63,419 bases of DNA from Streptomyces altiplanensis (GCA_003719395.1 RHMC01000023.1:1-63419); one strand, 5' to 3'. Positions 9,594 to 20,414 are shown, counted from the first letter of the stretch. Numbers and translations are program-made. The notes: generated by a model from the sequence alone, not told the origin.

Positions 9594-12476
9594 GTAGGTG
9601 GGACGGGCGTCTCACTATTTGAGCGCATTGGAGGACGTGTGATCGTTTCGCTTCCGTTCCCGCCCGCATGACGTACGGGAAGTGATCCGCCCGGTCCACC
9701 CACGAGGACGGGCAGCGCCTCCTTGCCCGGTACGGGGAACTGCCCGCGCACGAGCGCCCGCCGCAGCCGGTACTCGTCGAGCGGCCCCGAGAAGGCCATC
9801 CCCTGCCCGTGCGTGCATCCCATGGCGCGCAGGGCGAGGACCTGCTCCGGCACGTCCACGCCGTCCGCCACGGACTGCATCCCCAGGTCGCAGGCGATCC
9901 GCAGCAGCCCGCTGGTGATCTTGTGCAGCCGCGCCGACTCGACGACCCCCTCGACCAGACCGCGGTCCAGTTTCAGTACGTCGACGGGGAGCCGGCGCAG
10001 CGCGTTGATGGCGGCGTACCCGCTGCCGAACCCGTCCAGCGCGATCCGCACCCCGAGCCTGCGCAGCGCCACCAGGCGCCGCTCCAGCTCCTCGAAGGAG
10101 ATCCGGGGGTCGCTGTCGGCCAGCTCGATGATCAGCGAGCCCGAGGGCAGGCCGTGCCGGGTGAGGAGGGCCTCGATGGAGTCGAGCGGCAGGGACTTGT
10201 CCACCAGCCTGCGGGCCGAGAGCCGGACCGTCACGGGCACCTCGTGGCCCGCCCGGTTGCGCTCCGCCGCCTGCTCGACCGCCTCTTCGAGGAGCCACCG
10301 GCCGAGCTCGGCAGTGCGGACGCTCTCCTGGGCGTCGCCGGTGTCGGCCACTCTGAGGAACTCGGCGGGCGTGAAGAGGATGCCCTGGGTGGAGCGCCAG
10401 CGGGCCTGGGCGGCGACGGAGACCACCCGGCCGGTGGTGAGGCTCACCACCGGCTGGTGGAGCAGCGCGAACTCGCCGTCGTGGAGCGCGGTGCGCAGCC
10501 GGATGGCCTGTTCGGTCCTGCGGATCACCTCGGCCTGCATCTGCGGCGCGTACAGCTCGACCCGGTCCTTGCCGCCGGCCTTCGCCCGGTACATGGCGAG
10601 GTCGGCGTTGCGCATGAGGTCGGTGTGGGTGACGCCGGCCTCTGCGAAGGCGATACCGATGGACGCGGCGACGCGCACCTCGTTGCCGTCGATCCGGTAC
10701 GGCTGCGAGAGCGTGAGGCGCAGCCGCTCGGCGATCTCGTGGACCTGGCACTCGCGGGTGGCCTGGTCCCTGGTCCCCTCGCCGAGGATGAGGGCGGCGA
10801 ACTCGTCTCCGCCGAGCCGGGCCGCGGTGTCCCCCGACCGCACGGATTCCTGGAGGCGACGGGCCGCCTGGATCAGCAGCTCGTCGCCGGCCTGGTGGCC
10901 GAGGCGGTCGTTCACCCCCTTGAAGCCGTCGAGGTCGATGTAGAGCACGGCGGTGCCGGGATCGCAGGGGCGGCGGCCGCCGAGGGCCTGGCGGACGCGT
11001 GCGGTGAACAGGGCGCGGTTGGGAAGGTCGGTGAGCGGGTCGTGTTCGGCGTTGTGCTGGAGCTGGGCCTGGAGGCGGACTCTTTCGGTCACGTCCCGGC
11101 TGTTGAAGATCAGGCCGCCCTGGTGCCGGTTGACGGTGGACTCGACGTTGAGCCACTCCCCCGTGCCCGACCTGAAGCGGCATTCGATGCGGGTGGTCGG
11201 CTCCTGGGCGGGGGACGCGGCCAGGAAACGGCGTACCTCGTGGACGACTCCGCCCAGGTCCTCCGGGTGGATGAGCGAGGCGAGCTCGGATCCGATGAGC
11301 TCCTCGGCCTCGCGTCCGTAGACGCCGGAGGCGGCCGGGCTGACGTAACGCAGCACCCCGGTGGGTGCGGCGATCATGATCACATCGCTCGACCCCTGCA
11401 CCAGCGAGCGGAAGTGGTTCTCCTTCTGCGCCAGTTCCTGGGTGAGGGAGATGTTGTCGACGAGCATGATGCCCTGGCGCACGACCAGGGCGAGCACGAC
11501 CGTACAGCCGGTGAAGATCACCACACGGTCCACGCGGCGGCCGTCGACGACGTTGTAGAGAATTCCCAGGGTGCAGACGGCGGCGGCGAGGTACGGCGTG
11601 AGGGCGGACAGTGAGCCGCTGATGGGACGGCTGCCCGGATTGCGCGTGCCCCGGTGGTACGGAGCGCCCTCGACCCCGCCGCGCCCTGCGGCGCGCGCCC
11701 AGGCGCGCGGCGAGGAGCAGCGAGCCGGCGAACCAGCCGGCGTCGAGGAGCTGGCCCGAGCGGTAGTTCTCGCGCAGCAGGGGCGAGGTGAACAGCGCGT
11801 CGCACAGCACGGTCATGGCGAGGGCGGCTATCGCGGTGTTGACCGCCGCGCGGTTGGCGCTGGAACGCCGGAAGTGCAACGCGAGCACCATACTGACCAG
11901 CACGATGTCGAGCAGCGGGTAGGCGAGGGAGAGGGCGGCGTGGGCCACGCTCTCGGCCTGGAAATGCGCGGTGTGCGCGAGGGCCAGGCTCCAGGAGAGC
12001 GTGAGCAGCGAGCCGCCGATGAGCCAGGAGTCGAGCGCGAGGCACACCCAGCCGGCCCGGGTGACAGGGCGTTTGGCCAGGACGAGCAGGCCGACGATGG
12101 CCGGCGGGCCGAAGCAGAGGAAGAAGAAGTCGGCGGCCGAGGGCGAGGGGACCTCGCGGCCCAGCACCACTTCGTACCAGCCCCAGACGGCGTTCCCGCA
12201 GGCCGCCATCGCGGAGGAGACCGCGAACAGCAGCCAGGCGGGCCGGAAGCGGCTCTCGCGCGCGCGTGCGTAGAGGAAACAGGAGACCGCCGCGACCAGG
12301 GCGGCGGCGGCGAGGCCGAAGTCGCCCATGATGAGCGCGACCCGGGCGGACCCCCAGCCGAGGGCCGCGCCGACGGCATAGGCCCCGCAGACGAGGCCGA
12401 GCGCGAGCCGGCAGAGCAGGCCCGCTCCGCTGCCGGGCCCCTGGTACCGGGCGAGGAGCGCTCCGGGGGCACTCAC
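9590..12476 (-). CDS. membrane PAS-GGDEF-EAL protein with degenerate EAL domain (CdgF-like), one frame break
   Basis: Probable membrane-bound c-di-GMP enzyme. The N-terminal part has about ten hydrophobic segments (for example [37 protein letters not shown]). A PAS domain ([18 protein letters not shown]), an intact GGDEF site ([12 protein letters not shown]) and a C-terminal EAL-type domain follow. The EAL signature is lost: the catalytic triplet reads AAQ within VAAQARW, and the usual DDFGTGYSS reads DGFGSGYAA. The domain is therefore probably not a phosphodiesterase and may act as a sensor. I choose GTG 12476 ([12 protein letters not shown]); ATG 12602 is an alternative. A frame change near 11690 separates the membrane part from the PAS part. 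Position beside ilvBNC resembles CdgF of Streptomyces, but I am not certain of that name. Confidence 0.85.
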
Positions 12477-12801
12477 CGGGCCGCCCTGACGCGCGGCGTC
12501 CCGGGCGCCGCAGGTGCGGGAAGCACCTGCGGGCCATGCCTGTCCGCCGGATCGTACGAGGGTTGTCGTCGGTGGCCCTGCCGCGTCGGATCGGTGGTCC
12601 ATTCGCCGTGCATCGCCCGTCGCCCCCCTCACAGTCCGGTCGCTCCCCAGCGCCGTGACATCGCGCGGCGCAGCCCCTTGGTCCGGACGATACACCAGTC
12701 TCGTCACTCAGGGACATAGGTTCTCTACGCTCCGTGACGATCATGGAGTTGGCGGCACACGGTGCATCCGGGTGACTTCGGAACGTGTTCGCGAGCCGGT
12801 G
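12477..12801. promoter_or_regulatory. upstream region of the GGDEF-EAL gene, with a BldD-box-like sequence at 12704-12716
   Basis: This 325-bp stretch holds no gene I can support, although the GGDEF gene could extend to ATG 12602. At 12704-12716 the sequence TCACTCAGGGACA matches eight of the nine specified positions of the BldD consensus (T-N-A-C-N-C-[AT]-G-N-G-T-N-A). BldD is the c-di-GMP-binding developmental repressor that controls several Streptomyces c-di-GMP genes. A match this loose will occur by chance many times in 63 kb, so only its placement makes it worth noting. Confidence 0.3.
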
Positions 12802-13741
12802 TCAGTGAGTGGTGAGGACGACGTTGCGCAGCGGCTCACCGGCGGCGAACCGGGTCAGCTGGTCGGCCATCAGGCGCTTGGCGCGGGGCATGAACGCCGA
12901 GGTGCTGCCGCCGACATGGGGGCTGATGAGGACGCCGGGCGCGTGCCAGAGGGGATGACCTGCGGGAAGGGGCTCGGGGTCGGTGACGACGAGCGGCGGC
13001 GCGCAGCCGGCCCGATTCGAGTTCGGCGAGGAGGGCCTTGGTGTCGACGACGGGACCCCGGGCGACGTTCACGAGCAGCGCTCCGTCCTTCATGCGGGAC
13101 AGGAAGCCGGCGTTCACCAGCCCCTGGGTCTCCTCGGTGAGCGGGGTGGAGAGAATCACGACGTCCGCCCCGGGCAGCAGTCCGGGGAGGTCGGCCAGTG
13201 GGTGCACGGGGCCGCGCTCCGTTGTACGGGCGGAGCGCGCGACGCGCGCCACCCGCGCACACTCGAAAGGCGTGAGCCGGTCCTCGATGGCGGCGCCGAT
13301 GGAGCCGTAACCGACGATGAGGACGGACTTGTCGGCGAGCGCGGGGTAGAAGCCGGCCCGCCACTCCTCCTTGTCCTGGCCGTGCACGAAACCGGGAATG
13401 CCGCGCAGCGAGGCGAGGACCAGGGCGAGGGTGAGCTCGGCGGTGCTGGCCTCGTGGACACCGCGGGCGTTGCACAGGTGCACGCCCGCGTGCAGGGCGG
13501 CGAGGCCGGGCTGGACGTGGTCTATGCCTGCGGAGAGCGTCTGGACGGCGCGCAGGGACGTCATCGCGGCGAGCGGGCGCACCGCGGTCTCGGGGCCCTT
13601 CATGTAGGGGACCACGTAGAAGGCGCAGTCGGCGGGGTCGGCGGGAAAGTCCTGGCCACCGTCCCAGAAGCGGTAGTCGAAGCCCTCGGGGAGCCCTTCG
13701 ATCCCGGCGGCGGGGACGGGGAGCCATACGTCTGAAGTCAT
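12802..13741 (-). CDS. D-isomer-specific 2-hydroxyacid dehydrogenase, one frame break
   Basis: NAD(P)-dependent oxidoreductase of the D-2-hydroxyacid dehydrogenase family; the substrate is unknown. It starts at ATG 13741 (MTSDVWLPVPAAG). The NAD fold reads VLIVGYGSIGAAIEDRL, the conserved Arg region NVARGPVVDTKALL follows, and the acid/base His falls in HAPGVLISPHVGGST near the C-terminus. One extra base near 13000 (in GCGCCGCCGCTCG) moves the last 67 residues, from VVTDPEPLPAGHPLWH, into another frame. Restored length is about 312 residues, normal for the family. It diverges from the adjacent aldo/keto reductase with a 75-bp gap. Confidence 0.88.
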
Positions 13742-13816
13742 GGTCAGGAGGCTATGCGAAGGACCGGGAGACACAGAGGTTAGTTTTGGGAGCGGCAGAG
13801 GGAGGGGTACGGGGAG

Positions 13817-14809
13817 TTGGAGCGCAGGACAATCGGTGCGGCAGCGCTCGAAGTGGGCGCGATCGGACTCGGATGCATGCCGATGAGCTGGGCGTACACC
13901 GGTTCGCAGCAGCGCGGGGACCGGTCGCTCCGTACCGTGCACGCGGCGCTCGACCAGGGGACGAGCCTGCTCGACACGGCCGACATGTACGGGCCGTTCA
14001 CCAATGAGCTGCTGCTGGGGCGGGTGCTCAGGGAGCGGCGCGCCGATGCCTTCGTCTCGACCAAGTGCGGGCTGCTCGTCGGTGATCAGCACATCGTCGC
14101 CAATGGGCGGCCGGGGTACGTACGGCGGGCCTGTGACGCCTCTCTGCGGCGGCTGCAGACCGATGTGATCGACCTCTACCAGCTGCACCGGCCGGATCCG
14201 GAGGTGCCGGTCGAGGAGACCTGGGGAGCGATGGCGGACCTGGTCGGAGCGGGGAAGGTGCGGGCGCTCGGGATATGCGCGGTGGGGGCGCGGGCGTCAC
14301 GGCGTTCCGGGGCACGGATGTACGACGAAACGATTCGTCAGCTGGAGCGCGTGCAGCAGGTCTTTCCGGTGAGCGCGGTGGAGGCCGAACTCTCGGTGTG
14401 GTCGCCGGAGGCGCTGGCGGCGCTGCTGCCGTGGTGCGAGGCGCGGGGCGTCGGTTTTCTGGCCGCCATGCCGCTGGGCAACGGCTTCCTGACGGGGACG
14501 CTCAAGCCGGGGCAGGGTTTCGAGCCGGACGACGTACGGGCCAGGCATCCGCGGTTCACCGCCGAGATGATGGCGGCGAACCAGCCGGTGGTGGCGGGTC
14601 TGCGGCGGGTCGCCGGGCGGCACGGCGCGACTCCGGCGCAGGTGGCGCTGGCGTGGGTGCTGGCGTGCGGGCGCCATGTGGTGCCGGTGCCGGGGACCAA
14701 GCGGGAGCGGTGGGCGGTACAGAACGTGAGGGCGGCGGCGCTGCGGCTCACGGCGGAGGATCTCGCGGAGATAGCGGCCCTGCCGTCGGCGCGGGGTTCG
14801 TGGGACTGA
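13817..14809 (+). CDS. aldo/keto reductase
   Basis: NADPH-dependent carbonyl reductase of the AKR superfamily, cytoplasmic, substrate unknown, 330 residues. The start is TTG 13817 with GGGGAG immediately upstream; no ATG or GTG fits better. The catalytic tetrad can be placed: Asp and Tyr in LLDTADMYG, Lys in STKCGLL, His in YQLHRPDPEVPVEETW. The late NADPH-binding segment is VPVPGTKR. The fold opening is AIGLGCMPMSWAY. No frame break. It is probably transcribed alone; a GC-rich inverted repeat (CCCGGCCG/CGGCCGGG, 14810-14832) follows the stop. Confidence 0.92.
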   Translation: MERRTIGAAALEVGAIGLGCMPMSWAYTGSQQRGDRSLRTVHAALDQGTSLLDTADMYGPFTNELLLGRVLRERRADAFVSTKCGLLVGDQHIVANGRPGYVRRACDASLRRLQTDVIDLYQLHRPDPEVPVEETWGAMADLVGAGKVRALGICAVGARASRRSGARMYDETIRQLERVQQVFPVSAVEAELSVWSPEALAALLPWCEARGVGFLAAMPLGNGFLTGTLKPGQGFEPDDVRARHPRFTAEMMAANQPVVAGLRRVAGRHGATPAQVALAWVLACGRHVVPVPGTKRERWAVQNVRAAALRLTAEDLAEIAALPSARGSWD

Positions 14810-14908
14810 CCCGGCCGGCCGGTCCGGCCGGGAACGGAACCTGTGGGACGGCAGCGGTGTATGAAGAGTGAGAGCCGCCGCCGGTGACGACTGCCGGCCG
14901 TCGAAGGG

Positions 14909-16105
14909 ATGCGTAACGTGCAACGTCCTGCTGTGACAGCTGTAGTGGCTGCAGCCGTTCTCCTGCTCGCGGCGGGGTGTTCCGGCCCGGACGGGAACGC
15001 ACCGGGCGGCCGGAAGAGTTCCGCACCGGCTTCCGAGGCCCCCGGCGGCGGGTCCGCTTCGCCGTCGGGTGACGCGGCCGGTCCCGGGTCCCGCGCCGAG
15101 CCGCCGCCCGCCAAGGGGGCGGTCAAGGTGGTGATCACCCTCACCGAGGACCTCGAGTCGCCCTGGGGGCTGGCCCCGCTGCCGGACGGCGACCTGCTGG
15201 TCTCCTCGCGCGACGAGGGGACCATCACGCGGATCGACGGCGAGAGCGGCAAGAAGACGGAGGTCGGCTCGGTGGCGGGGGTCGCGCCGGACGGGGAGGG
15301 CGGGCTCATGGGCCTGGCCGTCTCACCGTCCTTCGCCTCGGACCACATGGTCTACGCGTACTTCACCACCGCGTCCGACAACCGCATCGCCCGCCTGGCG
15401 TACGACGAGGAGAAACCCGCCGGACAGCAGCTGGGCGCCCCGGACACCATCCTCAGAGGCATCCCGAAGGGCACGGTCCACAACGGCGGACGGATCGCCT
15501 TCGGCCCGGACAAGATGCTCTACGCCGGGACGGGGGAGACGGGTGACACGGGACTGGCGCAGGACAAGGAGTCGCTGGGCGGCAAGATCCTGCGGATGAC
15601 CCCGGACGGTGATCCGGTGCACGGCAATCCGGACGCGGACTCGGTCGTCTACTCCTACGGGCACCGCAATGTGCAGGGCCTGGCCTGGGACAGCGAGAAG
15701 CGGCTGTGGGCCGCCGAGTTCGGCCAGAACACCTGGGACGAGCTCAATCAGATCCGGCCGGGCCGGAACTACGGCTGGCCGGAGGTCGAGGGCAAGGGCA
15801 GCAAGGAGGGATTCGTCGACCCGGTCGCGCAGTGGAAGACGTCCGAGGCATCGCCGAGCGGTATCGCGTACGCCGCGGGGTCGGTCTGGATGGCGGGCCT
15901 GCGTGGCGAGCGGCTGTGGCGGGTTCCGCTGGACGGAACGGAGCCGGTGGCCGGCCCTCAGCCGTTCCTGGAGGAGAAGTACGGCCGGCTGCGCACGGTG
16001 GTGGCGGCCGGCGGCGACAAGCTGTGGCTCGTCACGAACGAGACGGACACCCGGGGCACACCGGAGCCGGGCGACGACCGGATCCTGAACCTGGAGGTGA
16101 AGTAG
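14909..16105 (+). CDS. PQQ-dependent sugar (glucose/sorbosone) dehydrogenase-like lipoprotein
   Basis: Predicted exported lipoprotein with a soluble quinoprotein glucose dehydrogenase-type beta-propeller. The signal peptide ends in lipobox LAAGC at about residue 24, followed by a Pro/Ala/Ser-rich linker. The propeller begins with LESPWGLAPLPDGDLLVSSR and continues with GLMGLAVSPSF, NGGRIAFGPDKMLYAGTGE, YGHRNVQGLAWD and WDELNQIRPGRNYGWPEVEG, all diagnostic of the GDH/sorbosone dehydrogenase family (PF07995). The length is 398 residues with no break. It probably oxidises aldose sugars outside the membrane, if PQQ is available. The stop is 73 bp from the convergent LAL regulator. Confidence 0.9.
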   Translation: MRNVQRPAVTAVVAAAVLLLAAGCSGPDGNAPGGRKSSAPASEAPGGGSASPSGDAAGPGSRAEPPPAKGAVKVVITLTEDLESPWGLAPLPDGDLLVSSRDEGTITRIDGESGKKTEVGSVAGVAPDGEGGLMGLAVSPSFASDHMVYAYFTTASDNRIARLAYDEEKPAGQQLGAPDTILRGIPKGTVHNGGRIAFGPDKMLYAGTGETGDTGLAQDKESLGGKILRMTPDGDPVHGNPDADSVVYSYGHRNVQGLAWDSEKRLWAAEFGQNTWDELNQIRPGRNYGWPEVEGKGSKEGFVDPVAQWKTSEASPSGIAYAAGSVWMAGLRGERLWRVPLDGTEPVAGPQPFLEEKYGRLRTVVAAGGDKLWLVTNETDTRGTPEPGDDRILNLEVK

Positions 16106-16151
16106 CCCCTGGAACGGAGCCGGTCGGCCCGGCCGCCGCGAGCACGCCCGG

Positions 16152-16186
16152 CATCCGTCATCCGGCATCCGTCATCCGTCATCCGG
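16152..16186. repeat. five tandem 7-bp units (CATCCGT/CATCCGG) over the LAL regulator stop codon
   Basis: CATCCGT or CATCCGG is repeated five times in a row between the convergent sugar dehydrogenase and LuxR-type genes. On the minus strand this supplies several TGA codons, and the LAL gene ends in the second unit from the right. Confidence 0.75.
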
Positions 16187-19100
16187 CTGCTGCCTCGGCC
16201 CGTTCCGGCACGTCGGTGAAGAGCCGCAGGCGGTGAGCCACCGCGGCGGCCTCGCCCCGGCCGGAGACGCCCAGTTTGGCCAGGATGTTGGAGACGTGGA
16301 CGCTCGCCGTCTTGGGTGAGATGTAGAGCTCTTCGGCGATCTGCCGGTTGCTGCGACCGGCCGCGACCAGGCGCAGTACGTCCTGTTCACGGGGGGTCAG
16401 GCCCAGCGACTCGGCCGGGCTCGCCGTCAGCTCCGGGGCTTCGGGGGCCCGGGTCAGCGAGAGGCGGGCGCGCTGGGCGAGCAGCGCGAGCGCTCTCGCC
16501 GCGCGGACGGGCGCCCAGGTGCTCCGCCGCGGCCCGGACCAGCCGGAGCAGCTCGGTGGCCCGCTCGCGTTCGTCGGCGTTCGGCTCGCGGAGGCTCACC
16601 GCACCGCTCCGGGCGTCGCCGCCGCCCGTGACGGAGGCCGCGAGCAGGGACTCCGCCCAGCGCAGGCGGACGCGGGCCAGGTCGTACGGGCGCTCCAGGG
16701 GCTCGAACGCGGTGACGACACCGGCCCAGTCGTCGGGGGTGGCGTGGCCCTCGGCCCGGCACAGCTCGGCGCGGACCCAGCGTTCGTACGCCGCCGTAGC
16801 GGCGCCGGCGTGGCCAGCCGCTTCGTTCCGGAGCGGATCAGCTCCAGGGCCTCGGCCCGGCCCGCGTCCGCCGCCGGGAGGCCGCGCTCGTCGTCTTCGG
16901 CGGCGGCGGCTTCGGCCAGCAGGAACCAGGCGTAGCGGTGCGTGCCGAGCGGGAAACCCGACGAGACGGTCTGCGCCAGTGCCGCGCGGACGTCCAGGAT
17001 GCGGCCGCGGGCGGCGGCGGCGGTCAGCTCGACCTTGTGCAGCGGGAGGTCGTGCTGGGGCATCGGGTCGTGGCTGCCGAAGTACGCGCGGGCGGCCGCC
17101 GACTGCTCGTCGGCCTCGGTCAGTTCGCCGCGGGCCCGCGCCACGTCGGCCCGTATCCAGGCGGCGGCGCCGCGGGGTTTGGTGCTGGGCACGGAGGCGC
17201 GCTCGATGCCCACGGCGTGCTCGACCGCCTCGCTCCAGCGCCCGAGGGAGGCGAGCGACTCGGCGAGGTTTCCGCGGACCCAGGCTTCGTTGTCCGCGAG
17301 GCCGTACTTCCGGGAGAAGGCGAGACCTTCCTCCGCGACGGCGACCGCCTCCCGGGAGCGCCCCACGGACTCCAGATGGGAGGGGAGGTTGACATAGACG
17401 CGGCCCGCCACGCTGGCCAGGCCCTGCCCGGCCGCCTGCTCCTTGACGGCGTACAGCACGGCGAGGCCGCCTTCGACGTCACCCGCGTCGACCATCAGGC
17501 CGCCCAGCGTGGTCCGCGCGGTGAGTTCGATGTCCCGGGCGCCGACCATGCGCGCGCACTCCATGGCCTGTTCGGCGGCGACCAGGGTCTCCGGACCGGG
17601 CTCGTGCAGCATGCCCCAGCCCGCCACCTGGGCCAGCACCTCCGCGTGGACGGCGGACGGCGGCAGCCCGCGCACGAGGTCCCGCGCGGTGGCCAGCTCG
17701 GACCAGCCGTCGCCCCGCGCGAGGTTCGACACCATCCTGGCGCGCTGGACCCAGAACCAGGCTTCGCGCAGGGGGTCGTCCTCGCCCTCCAGGATCCGCA
17801 GCGCCTTCTTCGCGATTTTGAGCGCCCGTTCGCGCTCACCGCCGAACCGGCCGGCGACGGTGGCCTCCGCCATGAGGTCGAGGTAGCGCAGGGGCGTGGT
17901 CGCGGGGTCGCAGCCGCAGGGCGGGTAGACCCCGGCGTAGTCGAGGGGGCGCAGCACCGCGCGGACGTCGGAGGGGGCGTCGTCCCACAGCTCCATGGCA
18001 CGCTCCAGGAGGCGCAGCTGTTCGGCGTAGGCGTGGCGGTGGCGCGCCTCGACGGAGGCCTTCAGCACGGCGGGAAGCGCCTTGGCCGCGTCGTGCGCGG
18101 CGTACCAGTAGCTGGCGAGACGCGTGGCGCACTCGTCGGCCGGCACGAGCGTGGGGTCTGCCTCCAGCGCTTCGGCGTACCGCCGGTTGAGGCGGGAGCG
18201 CTCGCCGGGCAGCAGGTCGTCGCTGAGCGCCTCGCGGACCAGGGAGTGCCGGAAGCGGTAGCCGTCGCCGTCCGGCGTCGCGAGGAGCAGGTTGGCGCCC
18301 ACGGCGGCCCGCAGCGCCTCGATCAGCTCGTCCTCGGGGAGCCGGGCGACGGCGAGCAGCAGCCGGTACTCGACGGTGGAGCCGCCCTCGGCGACGATCC
18401 TGGCGACCTTCTGGGCGTCGTCGGGCAGCGCTTCGACCCGTACGAGCAGGATGTCGCGCAGGGAGTCGCTCAGGCCCGTGGTGCAGCCGGTCCCGATGCA
18501 GCAGGCCAGCTCCTCGACGAAGAACGCGTTGCCGTCGGAGCGCGTGAAGACCTCTTCGACCAGAGCCGCTTCCGGTTCGGTGGCGAGGATGCCGGTCAGC
18601 TGGCGGTGCACTTCCGAGCGGTTGAAGCGGGCCAGCTCGATGCGCCGGACGGTGCGCAGCCGGTCGAGTTCGGCGAGGAGGGGGCGCAGCGGGTGGCGGC
18701 GGTGGATGTCGTCCGCGCGGTAGGTGCCGATGACGACGAGGCGCCCGCGCGCGCAGCGTGCGGAAGAGGTAGGCGAGGAGGTGGCGGGTGGAGGTGTCGG
18801 CCCAGTGCAGGTCCTCCAGGGCGAGGACGACCGTACGGTCCGCGGTGATGCGCTCCAGGAGGCGGACGGTCAGCTCGAAGAGACGCGCCATGCCGTCTTC
18901 GCTGTGCTGGTCGCGGGTGGTCTCGCCGAGTTCGGGCAGCAGCCGGGCCAGTTCGTCCTCCTGGCCCGCGGCCGCGGCGGCGACCTCGTCGGGGAGCCTG
19001 CGCCGCAGGTGCGCAGCGCGGTGGAGAACGGCGCGAACGGCAGCCCGTCGGCGCCGATCTCGACGCAGCCGCCCACCGCGACGACGACGTCCTGCCGGCA

Positions 19101-19340
19101 GGCCGCCGCGAAGAACTCCTCGACGAGGCGGGTTTTGCCCACCCCGGCCTCACCGCCCACGAGCAGCGCCTGCGGCTCGCCCGCGGTGGCGCGGGCGAGC
19201 GCATCGGTGAGCTGGGCCAGTTCGCCGGCGCGGCCGACGAACACCGGGCTGACGGACCTGGTTTCCACACCGCTGAGCATCGCACAGGGGTCCGACAACG
19301 CGGGACCCATTACGGCACTCGCGGAAGGCATGATCGTCAT
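16179..19340 (-). CDS. LAL-type LuxR regulator (AAA ATPase plus C-terminal LuxR HTH), about four frame breaks
   Basis: Large ATP-binding regulator of the LuxR family. The N-terminus (ATG 19340, or internal ATG 19280) gives FVGRAGELAQL and the P-loop GGEAGVGKTRLV. A predicted Walker B segment VVLALEDLHWADTSTRHL follows, then a long TPR-like region with many Ala/Leu helices. The last 65 residues are a canonical LuxR helix-turn-helix: GLTPREQDVLRLVAAGRSN, then QIAEELYISPKTASVHVSNI. Frame changes fall near 19005, 18745, 16805 and 16505; between them each piece matches the next in family order. Restored length is about 1053 residues. Target genes are unknown; such proteins often activate antibiotic or carbon-utilisation genes. 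Confidence 0.85.
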
Positions 19341-19366
19341 CCCGTGTCCTTCACGCCGTCACGCCG

Positions 19367-19564
19367 TCACGCGGCCCGCGCGAAACGGTTGCGCAGTGAA
19401 CTCACCGGCCCTTCCGGTGTGTTCTCCCCGGACGCGCGGGCGGCCCGCCGGCCGGCCCTGCGGGCGGCCCGCCGGGCCTTGGCGGCCTGACGTACGAGGC
19501 GTTCGGCGGCGGCCCGGCGCATCAGTTCGGCCGCGTACTGCTGCTGGAGCTCGTGCTGGAACAT
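19367..19564 (-). CDS. small Arg/Ala-rich protein of unknown function (65 residues)
   Basis: ATG 19564 follows GGGAGA and opens a 65-residue frame, MFQHELQQQYAAELMRRAAAE, rich in Ala and Arg (long amphipathic helix, runs such as [15 protein letters not shown]) and ending SSLRNRFARAA. No signal peptide or membrane segment is seen. It lies just upstream of the LAL regulator start, separated by 26 bp on the same strand, so both may be co-transcribed. I do not recognise the family; the ribosome site and codon bias support a real gene. Confidence 0.6.
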   Translation of the reverse strand: MFQHELQQQYAAELMRRAAAERLVRQAAKARRAARRAGRRAARASGENTPEGPVSSLRNRFARAA

Positions 19565-19675
19565 CGGGGTCTCCCTGGTGAGCGGTGTGTCGGGATCGCT
19601 TTCCGCGATGTCTCGACTTTCGCTTCCCAGGGGGTTCCGGCACATCGGGAGAGTGCCGCATCTTGGCAGCACGAA

Positions 19676-19721
19676 GGGCCTTAGGGACGTACGCGCAGGT
19701 GTACGTACCTCCCTAAGGCCC
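19676..19721. terminator. strong hairpin terminator
   Basis: GGGCCTTAGGG (19676-19686) and CCCTAAGGCCC (19711-19721) form a perfect 11-bp stem, and the inner GTACG/CGTAC bases can extend it. It sits just downstream of the acidic membrane protein gene (stop at 19736), whose minus-strand transcript it most likely ends. No T-run follows on either strand. Confidence 0.8.
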
Positions 19722-19735
19722 CTGGTGCGGATGCC

Positions 19736-20379
19736 CTACTGGCCTGCTCCGGCGCCCGTTTCCGCCACCGGCGGCACGGGCATGGCGGCGAAGAGGTCGA
19801 AGTACATCCCGGCGGAGACGAGCAGTCCGAGGACGCCGAGGGCGAAGCCCGCCCAGGCGAAGGAGCGGACCCAGCCGAAGTGGTGGGTGCTGCCGGGCGT
19901 ACCGAATGCCGGGCGGACCAGCACCACGACCGCGACGACCAGGGCGAGCAGTGCGAAGCCGCCGTTGACGAGGGCGGTCATGTGCCAGCCGTTGCCGTAC
20001 AGCGCGGCGACCTGGTCGGCGGGGCTGTCGGTCTGCGTGGTCCCCAGCTGGCCGACGAGCGTCTGGCGCTCGGCGGCGACACGGCTGGTCCAGGTGCCGG
20101 TGAGGGCGGCGAAGCCGAGCACGGTGGAGACCACTGCGGCGGCGCCGGCGCCGACGCCGAGGAGACGCGCGGAGCCTGGTCCGAGGCGTCCGCGTTGTCG
20201 TTCTCGTCGTCGTCGTCGGCGTCGTTCTCGTCGCCGGCGCCGGCATCGGCGTGCTCGGCGTGCTCGGCGTGCTCGGCGTCAGCAGCCTTACTGGTCTCTT
20301 CTGCGGCGATCTCGTCGCCCTTCTCGGGCGCGTCTGCGGCGGCGGCTTCGTCGGACTCGGTACGGGCTGTGACTGTCAT
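19736..20379 (-). CDS. membrane protein with acidic, repeat-containing N-terminus, one frame break
   Basis: Unknown function. From ATG 20379 the first 65 or so residues are highly acidic and soluble, containing three EHA repeats and a run of Asp/Asn/Glu (DENDADDDDENDNAD). The DNA there has tandem 9-bp GCGTGCTCG units (about 20249-20277). After a frame change near 20175 comes a hydrophobic part: VVSTVLGFAALTG, a central extracytoplasmic loop of about 50 residues (TSRVAAERQTLVGQL...), LVNGGFALLALVVAVVVLV and FAWAGFALGVLGLLVSAGMYF. Three to four membrane helices are predicted. I do not recognise the family; restored length is about 214 residues. Confidence 0.7.
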
Positions 20380-20414
20380 ACGCCGCACGCTAGGTGCCGT
20401 TTCTGAGAGCTCCC

